A stretch of DNA of 64,000 bases from Doryteuthis pealeii. Taxonomy: Eukaryota > Mollusca > Cephalopoda > Myopsida > Loliginidae. The notes below the pieces were generated by a model, which saw nothing but the letters and a program-made list of their open reading frames with translations, was not told the origin of the DNA and ran no database searches. A program made the translations under genes and the position numbers. Each line of letters starts with the position of its first letter. Within the stretch, counting starts at the first letter, position 1. Shown here one piece after another: positions 56,474 through 64,000 of the stretch. The stretch spans positions 101,411,591 to 101,475,590 of the forward strand of contig CM042145.1 of assembly GCA_023376005.1 (NCBI GenBank), given 5' to 3'.

Positions 56474-57421
56474 GAATAAAGTTTTATGTCCTAGTGAGAC
56501 AAAGAGCAGGAACTTTTCAGATATTCAATCAAGCAATATGTATGTGGAAACATAATGAAAGTTATTTGCTGAAGAACACCATCTTATAAGAATTGAATGT
56601 GTCGTTCTTATAATACGTTAGAGGGGTCAGAGTAACCTTCCAACGTAGGTGAATATATACATAAATAAATCTAAACAAAGAAGTACAACATAACAAGTGG
56701 TAGGGTATATAAAGTGCTACATACTCACAAGCCTATAGTAGGGAGTAAGGCCCCCTCCACTTTAGTGGACAGAGACACCACTCCACTAGTCGTGTCTTTG
56801 TGGATGCCAGACCAAGAGAGAGGCAGAGCGCTTGCCGGGTTGAGTTTAAATACCCAGGTATTAGTGTCACCTAGTGGCGAAACCCTGGTGGCAAGGGAAG
56901 ATAACCCTTTTGGACACAAGTCCATCCCAGCAGGGGCAGACAATCACTACAATCTTGACAGTTAAGCACGAGAAAGAGGCTTATGATTATGATATGGGAT
57001 TGCTTCAGTGCAAAAAGTGTTGGTCAGATAAAAAAAAAAAAAGAAGAAAACTATCTGAATTTTCTTAAAGGTAATCTGAAAAATTCAGTCTGAAATCTCT
57101 GAATGTGTAGAAATTGGATCTTCTGATTGTATAAGTAGTGATATCCCCTTGTGTGTTGTCTGAATGGACTGGTCTGCCCTGGGAAGAATGGGCATAAATA
57201 AAGAGCCGAGAGATGGCCATTTGCAATCGGTCGACCGACATTCGAACAACTTACAAAGTCTTACGTATTTTATACTGATGAGACAATTGTTGTATCACCA
57301 TAAGCAAGCACATGGTGTTGAGCTGACATCAGTTAGAACAATATCACAATGAACTTTTAAATAAAACTATTACTGGATTCTGGATTCTGGATTATTATCT
57401 TCGTTCATAGATTATAGCTTC
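56474..57421. other. Unclassified repeat-like interval
   Basis: 56,710-56,960 is a GC-richer stretch with overlapping short frames on both strands and no recognisable product. 56,975-57,065 resembles degraded sequence upstream of the LINE C-terminus (GATATGGGATTGCTTCAG, AAAGTGTTGGTCAG). 57,150-57,240 has a TATA-like GGCATAAATAAAGAG. Confidence 0.45.
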
Positions 57422-57886
57422 TGTTGTTATATTACTCACAAGAAGACAGGATGCATTTGGATACGCAAGACACCAACGTGTGGATTACCATTTATTTACA
57501 AGTGTGTACAGGAAGTGAGTCCAAGTGGAAGTAACTGGTGTACAGTCCACAGGTCTCTATTATTGAAGTCAGTTAGTCTACTGTTGGTTTGAATAACAGC
57601 AGCTAACTAAGTACAACTGAAGCAGTGTCTAAGACAGTTGGTATATATAGAAATTAAGAATGATCCATTCATGAATTTGGGTGATTTGGGGGATTCCATT
57701 CCTTGAGTTCTGATTGGCTGCTTGACTTGAATGATATTGTGGAGTTTTATAAATACCCTGTCATTCTGCAGTAGACTTTGCAACTATTCGGGATTGTATT
57801 GGGTTACAACCATTTGTTGCCATGTCTTCCCAATTCGATGGTAATTGGAACTTTGATTATTCTTCACCTATGTTATTATAACAACA
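57422..57886 (-). mobile_element. LTR-like family 2, fullest copy
   Basis: Inverted ends TGTTGTTATA and TATAACAACA. Read on the minus strand it has GAAGAATAATCAAAG near the start and a TATA box (GGTATTTATAAAACTCC at ~57,755). AGTAGACTAACTGACTTC lies distally. Homologous to 11,190-11,489 and to both fragments near 31.6-32.0 kb. No target duplication was found, so the exact ends are provisional. Confidence 0.62.
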
Positions 57887-58089
57887 ATGATCTCAAATAT
57901 AAGTGCAAGTTGTGACTAAATGGATAACAAAGAAAAAAGATCAAATGTTTTGTTGTGCCTTTTTTGCATTGCCTGTTTTTCTTTCGTTTTGGCTACTTAT
58001 ACATACATTATCATATACATACAAGAAGTATGTGGGGAGTGGTTTGGTTGGTTTGTATTTATATCCTATCCCCAATACATCTGGTTCTT

Positions 58090-58420
58090 CCTTCTTGTGG
58101 GCTGGTAAGCTAAAATGGAATTTAGGAAAAGAAGCGAAAGAACAGAGATGAGGATGACTTTAGAGTAAGACCTTTATTAACGGGTTCACACTATTTCGTT
58201 GAGGGGAAATATTTCCCGAGCAAGTCAATAGGTGTTTCCTCTTCAAAGTCTTGGAGTAAAAAAGGCTGAGAGACCTTTTTGGCACCAAGAATTCAGGGTT
58301 TTTTTGTACATGCTCAGAGGGCTCTTTTGTGTCTTTTTTTTATATATCTAATTTAATTTTGTTTTACTTTTGTTTTATTTATTTTTATTTGGTTTAATTT
58401 TATTTTCATTAATCCCCACA
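58090..58420 (-). mobile_element. LTR-like family 3 copy
   Basis: Minus-strand start TGTGGGGATTAATG at 58,420. It continues to CCCACAAGAAGGAAGAACC at ~58,085. More diverged than the 49.6/50.5 kb pair. 58,421-58,790 is AT-rich with no gene. Confidence 0.58.
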
Positions 58421-58791
58421 AGTATTAACAAAAATATACAAACATGTCCCAACAAAAACAAAAAAAAATGCACTAAATGGAGGAAAAAAGAAAAAGATCA
58501 AATGTTTTGTTGTGGCCTTTACTTATCTTATCTAAATCCAAAAAATGAATGTTAGGCCAAGAAATGCATAATGAAATTAAAGAAGTTCTGGACAAAAAGA
58601 ATGGAGTAAAATTTCTGTTGAAACTGGCCAGAAGTACTTGGGTGATTATACTAAATACTTGACAAAAGTAACTGAATAAAAAGGATTAACAATAAATCAC
58701 TGATATTCATTTGACATTGGCATGTCATTATTGCATAGCCTCATACTTATCTTTTTAGCTACTTATATCTCTACAATCTTTTTTTTTTTTT

Positions 58792-59103
58792 GTGGAGGTG
58801 CATGGTGTAATGGTTAGAGTCATAGGAAATGGACTTGTCGACCTGAGTTCAAATTCTGGACAAGGCTGTTTGCATTTCACATGGCGCTAATACTCTTGGG
58901 GAAAGGTATGCATCCAACCATTCTCCCTTCAGCTATGGGTTAATAGTAGGGTAGATTTGGCTTATTAACCTTGGGTAGGTAACCAGTCTAGGCGAAGGAA
59001 AACCCTAAATTCAAACCTGTTAAACTTTGCTTAAGAAATTGACTTGTGTCACATCCTGCTTGTGCAGAGGGGTTGGTAAATATATATATATATATATATA
59101 TAT
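58792..59103 (+). mobile_element. SINE-B copy, plus orientation, full length
   Basis: Head GGAGGTGCATGGTGTAATGG, B box GAGTTCAAATTC. Complete body, 3' end GAGGGGTTGGTAAATATATA running into (TA)n at 59,079-59,102. Best reference copy for the family. Confidence 0.93.
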
Positions 59104-59227
59104 CTGCTATCTCTTCTATTTTGCTATACTAGGCTGAATACTCTCTGTGATCTTGTGATCTTCTCAGGACTCTTTGGGATTTATTGAGTGTTTCTTAGTC
59201 TCTGTGTCCATTCCTGTTCTTGAAAAT

Positions 59228-59762
59228 GAGGGATCACCAAACTTTTTTCATGGTGGGCTGGATAATTGAAAAAATAACGAGCGTGGGCCACATTTATATT
59301 GTGTTCAATACTTGCTAGCCAGAACGAAAGCTCTGAGAAAAAAGATGTAAACCAAAATTTATCTTTCCTTGTTATATTCATGGATGAGTGGCGTAAGATG
59401 CACAAAAACTAATTTAACCAACATATTTATTTTCAAAACATTATCAAAGAATGCAACAGTAGCAGAAAGGTTTAGTGAGATTTATGATTTTCAAGATATC
59501 ATTAATGTTTGGTTTGGAATTGCTACATCCAATCAAGAGAATTGCTTTCAAATGTTTATCAGTCAATTTCATTCGATGGGTTGATTCCAGAGTCAAGTCC
59601 ATGAGGATTTAGTAAGCTTAACATATTATCTAAATTTAAATGGTATCAGAACGTCTCGTGTTCTGTATGTTTAAACAAACAAATTCAAGTACTGTCGGCA
59701 GGCCTGATAAAATGTCTCCGTGGGCCAGATCCGGCCTGTGGGCCATAGTTTGGTGACCCCTG
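59228..59762. mobile_element. hAT-type element relic
   Basis: Left end GAGGGATCACCAAACTTTT and right end, read inward, CAGGGGTCACCAAACTATGG, the well-known hAT terminal form. TTGAAAAT (59,220-59,227) and TTGTAAAT (59,763-59,770) form an 8-bp duplication with one mismatch. A 71-codon plus-strand frame inside (59,369-59,584) may be transposase-derived but has no recognised motif. Confidence 0.8.
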
Positions 59763-59912
59763 TTGTAAATGATTACTAGACAGTATATATATATATGATA
59801 GATAGATTTTAGATATCTTTTTTCACCCAAGTTCCCTAAAGTAACCAATCTTAGTGTAGAGATAACCATTTCTTGTCTGTTTATCATGGCACTTAGGACT
59901 AACCCTTTTTCG

Positions 59913-60496
59913 TGATCAAAACAACCAATCAGAGAACTCTTAAAAGGTCAGTCAAAGGGCCAGGTCTTGTCTATCATACTGACATAAACCCTTGCATTAG
60001 TTCTTACTGGTTATTTTCCATGACTCTTCTTCTAAAGAATTACCAATTAACTTTTGAATGTTCAAAACAAACAATTAGAGAACTCCTAAAAGGTCAGTCA
60101 AAGGGCCAGGTCGTGTCTATCATACTGACATAAACCCTTGCATTAGTTCTTACTGGTTATTTTCCATGACTCTTCTTCTAAAGAATTACCAATTAACTTT
60201 TGAATGTTCAAAACGAACAATTAGAGAACTCCTAAAAGGTCAGTCAAAGGGCCAGGTCGTGTCTATCATACTGACATAAACCCTTGCATTAGTTCTTACT
60301 GGTTATTTTCCATGACTCTTCTTCTAAAGAATTACCAATTAACTTTTGAATGATCAAAACGACCAATCAGAGAACTCCTAAAAGGTCAGTCAAAGGACCA
60401 GGTCTTGTCTATCATGCTGAGATGAACCATTACATTAGTTCTTACTGGTTATTTTCCATGACTCTTCTTCTAAAGAATTACCAATTAACTTTTGAA
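59913..60496. repeat. Tandem array, four units of exactly 146 bp
   Basis: Unit starts TGATCAAAAC or TGTTCAAAAC at 59,913, 60,059, 60,205 and 60,351. Each ends ACCAATTAACTTTTGAA. The inner units share changes that the outer units lack (CAAACAATTAGAG, GGTCGTGTC), as expected from unequal exchange. 146 is not a multiple of 3 and the apparent frames are not genes. Confidence 0.95.
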
Positions 60497-61325
60497 TTCT
60501 ATACTTATCAACATGACAAGATGACAAAGTGAGGAGCTGGGCATTATAGAAGAAGAAGTGATGTAACACTTGTATCTTATTTGTCTGAATTTTTAAGATG
60601 ATGCAATAAACAGGGTTAGTATGATGTGTATGGTGGCAAGGAAAGAACAAACACAGATTTTAAGTTTTACAATGTACTAGCAAAACACAAAGATTATCTC
60701 TAGTGTGGTCTTCAAAAGCCGGCCCTAAATAGTTTATGGTCTGTGGAATTTGGATCAACTCAAACATTTTTTTTTTTTCCCAGGAATGTTTTAGATTGGA
60801 CGAAAAATGTGAATTCTGGTTTTATTTATTTTTCAAGATTTGCTTATGCGTCGAGCCACCTGCGCAAAGACAAGTTTTGTTCATTTGATTTTACACCTCG
60901 ACCTGTTCACATCCAGTTGGCATTCTCTTTATTGTGGTGGGTGACTTGAATTTGGTGATTTTTGTGAATCGAGAGATATCTATATTTGTGTATATAACAA
61001 TGAGGTTTGACAATTGTATTATTTGCATTATTCAAACTATTGTCTCATCTTCATTGTTATATACACAATGTTTCTTGAGATGTTTCTTGTCAAACTCGGG
61101 AACCTTCTCAAACTCAGGAGCATTCTTGTCAAACTTGGGAGCCTTCATGTTGTAATCAGGAGCCTTCACAGAACTTTGAGCCGAACCCTTTATTCAATCG
61201 ATGGGAGTCAACTGTTCTCATTCCATTAACCATGACCAGGTACAAATGTTAAGCTATGTTAAGTATTCTATGTTATTATTGCCCTGGACAAGAGGCTGGA
61301 AGGTACATCAACCAAAATGTGTATA
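60497..61325. other. Interval with a hairpin and a short serial motif, no gene
   Basis: 60,987-61,069 forms an imperfect hairpin (TGTATATAACAATGAG opposite CTTCATTGTTATATACA) of the GGACAATAGTCC family. 61,085-61,170 repeats TCAAACTCRGGAGC-like and GGAGCCTTCA words four or five times. Confidence 0.6.
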
Positions 61326-61952
61326 TCTTATTATAATGGAGATTGTGTGTTTTTCTGTCTGTAACCGAAACTATATTCCTACTCAAGTCACAATTCTCTT
61401 AGTTAGTGACATCACATTCTCCATGATTTTATTTTTATCTAAACCTCAATTATTAATAAAATTGTCTTACATTATTAATACTGTTGACCAGATCTACATA
61501 CTGACAACATGCAATTATATTTATATATACAACAAAATAGCGGTTTACAGTGTGAACGGGAAGGCTAATTTGCATATTAATATTAAAAAATCGAATTTAA
61601 TAAATATGTGCTTAGTATTATTGATTTTTAACTGTTTGGTTTTATTTTAATGAATATAAGCAAAAATCTCTTCAATGAATCTTAAATGAAATCCATTAAC
61701 AAGATAAAATAACTGTCATTTTATTCTTTACTTCCTCTTATAACTAAATACTTAAATTAGAAAAAATAACAATGAAAGACGAGAGTGATGGAAGAGTAAG
61801 TTTCAGTTGTTCCATTTTTTATTATACTCCCTCTGTTTCAAATCTTTTTATCTGTATTCTTATTTAGTTTCATTAGCCTTTCTAATTTAATACAATATTT
61901 TATTACATTAAAACTTAAATACTTGCACCCGGAGGGTGCATATATTTGCTAG
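61326..61952 (+). mobile_element. Non-autonomous Helitron, copy 3, intact ends
   Basis: A|TCTTATTATAATGGAGATTG at the 5' end. The 3' end has the perfect hairpin GCACCC-GGA-GGGTGC followed by ATATATTTGCTAG|T. It shares terminal sequences with the copies at 27,428 and 43,299 but carries a different ~200-bp middle, which is typical of Helitrons that swap cargo. Confidence 0.88.
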
Positions 61953-62079
61953 TAACAATAAAGATGAGAACAATAGTCCAAATAATCCAAATAATACAGT
62001 TGTATCTCAGTTGAGGTATAATTCCAATTTACTATTTCTCTGAATTTTTTACATGAGGCTTAATAATTAGCATTATTAG

Positions 62080-62159
62080 ATTATTCGGACTATTGTTCTC
62101 ATCTTTATTGTTATCTGTACAGATAACAATAAAGATGAGGACAATAGTCCGAATAATCC
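62080..62159. repeat. 40-bp-arm hairpin with no spacer, GGACAATAGTCC family
   Basis: 62,080-62,119 is the reverse complement of 62,120-62,159 with one mismatch (TTCTC versus TCCTC). A single arm of the same family lies at 61,956-61,995. Confidence 0.92.
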
Positions 62160-62434
62160 AAATAATATTAATTCCAATTTAGTAAAGCATTTATAAAGAA
62201 AGTTATTTTTTCATATTGTGCTAATGCTTACTGGTCTCCCTGTATGCTTAAATATATGTCCTTATTAACCAGCAGAATTAACACCTTAAAATGAAGTGTT
62301 AACAGCTGGTAAAAAAAAGAAGAAAAAAAAAGAATAACAATTAAAAAAATGTACAACTTTCTTATACAATGAACAAACATTGGGTTTGATTTATATTAAA
62401 TCCATTTCAGTATCTATTAAAATTGAGATTAGGT

Positions 62435-62490
62435 CTAAATTCGTCTGTAACCAAAACTACATCACTGCTTACGTCACTGTTAAGTTTTTA
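62435..62490 (+). mobile_element. Helitron fragment
   Basis: CTGTAACCAAAACTACATCA then CTGCTTACGTCACTG matches the region just inside the 5' ends of the Helitrons. 62,160-62,434 otherwise has no recognised element. Confidence 0.6.
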
Positions 62491-62531
62491 AATGATTGTT
62501 TTTTTGCATCTGATTAATAGATTTTCTTTTA

Positions 62532-62728
62532 AGCTCAGTCGGTAGAGTACTTGCCTAGGAGTCGCCAGGTTCCTGGCTCTTGCCAACTCAGCATATGAGT
62601 AGCATAGGGATCTGTGCGGTAAAGTAAGGAGCTGATGGTAGGTGTGGCGCTCCACTTCAGACACAAAAACAATCTCCTTGGTCTAACGCTAGTGAAAAGG
62701 GATAGACTCTCTCACTGTCTGGCTGAAT
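62532..62728 (+). mobile_element. SINE-A copy, plus orientation
   Basis: Head AAGCTCAGTCGGTAGAGTAC. B box decayed (CCAGGTTCCTGGC). Body to CTCACTGTCTGGCTGA, where a TTA repeat begins. Confidence 0.87.
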
Positions 62729-62764
62729 TATTATTATTATGAATTAGTGAAATAGATCACTAAT

Positions 62765-62840
62765 TAGGACTGAGTCTATTCTAGTAATGACCACCCCAAG
62801 TAAATTTGGGGTGGTCACTACTAGAATAGGCTCAGTCCTA
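62765..62840. repeat. 35-bp-arm hairpin
   Basis: 62,765-62,799 pairs with 62,806-62,840 with two mismatches and a 6-base loop. Confidence 0.9.
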
Positions 62841-62867
62841 TTTAACAGATTTAATGGATTTAGCATG

Positions 62868-63083
62868 TTTGGATTCAGTTTTCCTTCTCCTAGACTGGTT
62901 GCCTAACCAAGGTTAAAGAGTCCAGTCTGCCCTACTATTTACCCATATCTGGAGGGAGAGTAGTTGGATTCAAACCTTTTCCAAGGGTATTAGCACTATG
63001 TGAATTGTAGCTTCGTCTAGGATTTGAACTCGGGTCAACGAGCCCATTTCCTGCGACTCTAACTATTACACAACTCACCTCCA
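62868..63083 (-). mobile_element. SINE-B copy, tail missing, fused to a SINE-A end
   Basis: Starts inside the body (TTTTCCTTCTCCTAGACTGG) and ends CAACTCACCTCC at the head. The next 35 bp (GATACCGACATTAGGTCACC) are the 3' end of a plus-oriented SINE-A. Confidence 0.85.
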
Positions 63084-63687
63084 ATTCTGATACCGACATT
63101 AGGTCACCCCATCAATCTTACTTTTAGCAAACATTTAGAATGAAAGAAATTTTCATTGTCAGAAAGTGGGTGCACTTACAACACAAGAGAGCATTGTTAT
63201 CTATTCAGAAATAAGTTTTTATTTTGGGTGAAGAACTTCCTTTTCTTGGCTGTTGACATTAAGCTGGTCCAACTTGTTATTTAAGTGTGTCTTGTTTATG
63301 TATGCATGGCTTCAATAGTGTTGACATCTTTAAATCCCCACCCGCCCAATATTTACAACTGCTGAACACCTAGTAACATGTCACCTGACGGTCATATACT
63401 TTTTCAAAGTTTTCACTACACACTGTTCCTTTTCCGCTTAAAAGCACAATCTCTACCTTTTTTTTTTTATTTTGTTTTTGTTCCAATAATTATTTAGAAA
63501 ACTTGAAATTCAAGATGAAAGGTATATCTTTTGTATGGAGAGATTTATTTTTATTTTTAGAATGTTTTTTATGTTTCTATATTTGTAACTCTGTGTTCCC
63601 CACCCAAAAGTGAAAGAAATGATATGAACCTGAAGATTAAAAAAAAAAAAAAAAAAGAGAGAAAAATAAGAAAAAGACTATTGAAAA

Positions 63688-63720
63688 ATGTCAGCCATTT
63701 TGGATTTGACAGAGCTTAAG
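63688..63720 (+). CDS. Possible first coding exon of a plus-strand gene
   Basis: ATG followed by 10 codons (MSAILDLTELK) ending exactly at an AAG|GTAAAT donor. The sequence around the ATG (CAGCCATTTTGGA) resembles a YY1 site, as at the other start at 47.24 kb. 63,084-63,687 is free of identified repeats apart from an A run at 63,639-63,656, which would fit a 5' flank. The exon is too short for family assignment. Chance occurrence is quite possible. Any following exons lie beyond the window. Confidence 0.28.
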
Positions 63721-64000
63721 GTAAATATTTTTATTACAATTAAATTTTTATTCATTTAGGCAATTACCCTGATATTTCTTTGTATGTGTCTTTATTTTTA
63801 TAAGGAGAAATTAAGGAAGAAAAAGTTGACACACAGGCCAGATAAAGAAAGAAAAAAAATTTGGAACAGGAAATTATAATATCCCTTGAGGATTTCTGCA
63901 CCAGCATTTTGGGAAATATATAGGTATTTGTATTAGAGAAAGGAAAATAAAGTGCTCAATTACAGGTATAAGAGCTATATTTTGCTGTCATTTTACTTGA
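63721..64000. other. AT-rich end of window
   Basis: Nothing recognisable. A possible intron of the preceding candidate exon. Confidence 0.4.

Noticed and set aside
57270..57310. Hammerhead-ribozyme-like CTGATGAG
   Set aside because: No GAAA partner or helices I-III could be arranged around it.
59912..60532. ORFs of 60-73 codons starting MIKTTNQRT
   Set aside because: They follow the 146-bp tandem units, which are not a multiple of three and shift frame between units.
1..64000. CRISPR arrays, operons, ribosome binding sites or other prokaryotic features
   Set aside because: The tandem repeats lack the short-repeat/unique-spacer pattern. Splice sites, SINEs and LTRs show the DNA is eukaryotic.

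Overview
This is a window of AT-rich animal nuclear DNA. It is intron or intergenic sequence packed with dead and non-autonomous mobile elements, and almost nothing in it is conventional protein-coding sequence. Dense tRNA-derived SINEs with long (TA)n tails, a 5S-rRNA-derived SINE, Helitrons, mariner, hAT and non-LTR remnants, and short exons separated by very long gaps point to a metazoan with a repeat-rich genome. A mollusc (lophotrochozoan) is my best guess, but this is inference and the species cannot be named from the sequence.

Genes. The best-supported host gene runs on the minus strand. Its first coding exon lies at 47,081-47,242 (54 codons, starts MATVAVGKEAV, ends at a GTAAGA donor), beside a small GC-richer promoter patch with a YY1/TISU-like start context. 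A 77-nt exon (begins YFDHPSLSTV, consensus acceptor and donor) lies downstream at 16,636-16,712, with an identical copy at 23,749-23,825. The phases are compatible (phase 0 joins phase 0), so exon 1 could splice across a >23 kb repeat-filled intron to this exon. I do not recognise the protein family. A very short possible first exon of a plus-strand gene is at 63,688-63,720.

Layout. 1-11.8 kb: hairpins, a 3 x ~151 bp tandem array, SINEs, two non-LTR ORF remnants (5.3-5.8 kb and 11.5-11.7 kb), and an LTR-like element at 8.5-9.0 kb. 11.8-25.0 kb: one ~6 kb locus present as blocks X-Y-Z-Y-X-Y-Z. The copies differ almost only by one-base indels, which looks like a long-read assembly artefact or a very recent duplication. 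25-44.5 kb: SINE-rich, with long foldback elements (25.86, 26.79, 28.95, 33.14 kb), Helitrons, and 600-bp retroposons. 44.5-47.7 kb: repeat-poor, with the promoter and exon 1. 47.7-59.8 kb: solo LTRs, transposase remnants, a telomere-repeat-bearing MITE, a LINE 3' end and a hAT relic. 59.9-64 kb: a 4 x 146 bp array, a Helitron, hairpins and SINEs.

How the elements relate. Two tRNA-SINE families (called A and B here) account for roughly 35-40 copies. A third SINE is derived from 5S rRNA. It shares its 3' end (a short ATGCC/GGCAT hairpin followed by CCAAA-type repeats) with a 600-bp retroposon and with a LINE whose C-terminal ORF survives at 55.76 and 11.5 kb. This suggests that LINE mobilised both. 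Several insertions are dated relative to each other by nesting and have target-site duplications readable directly in the sequence.
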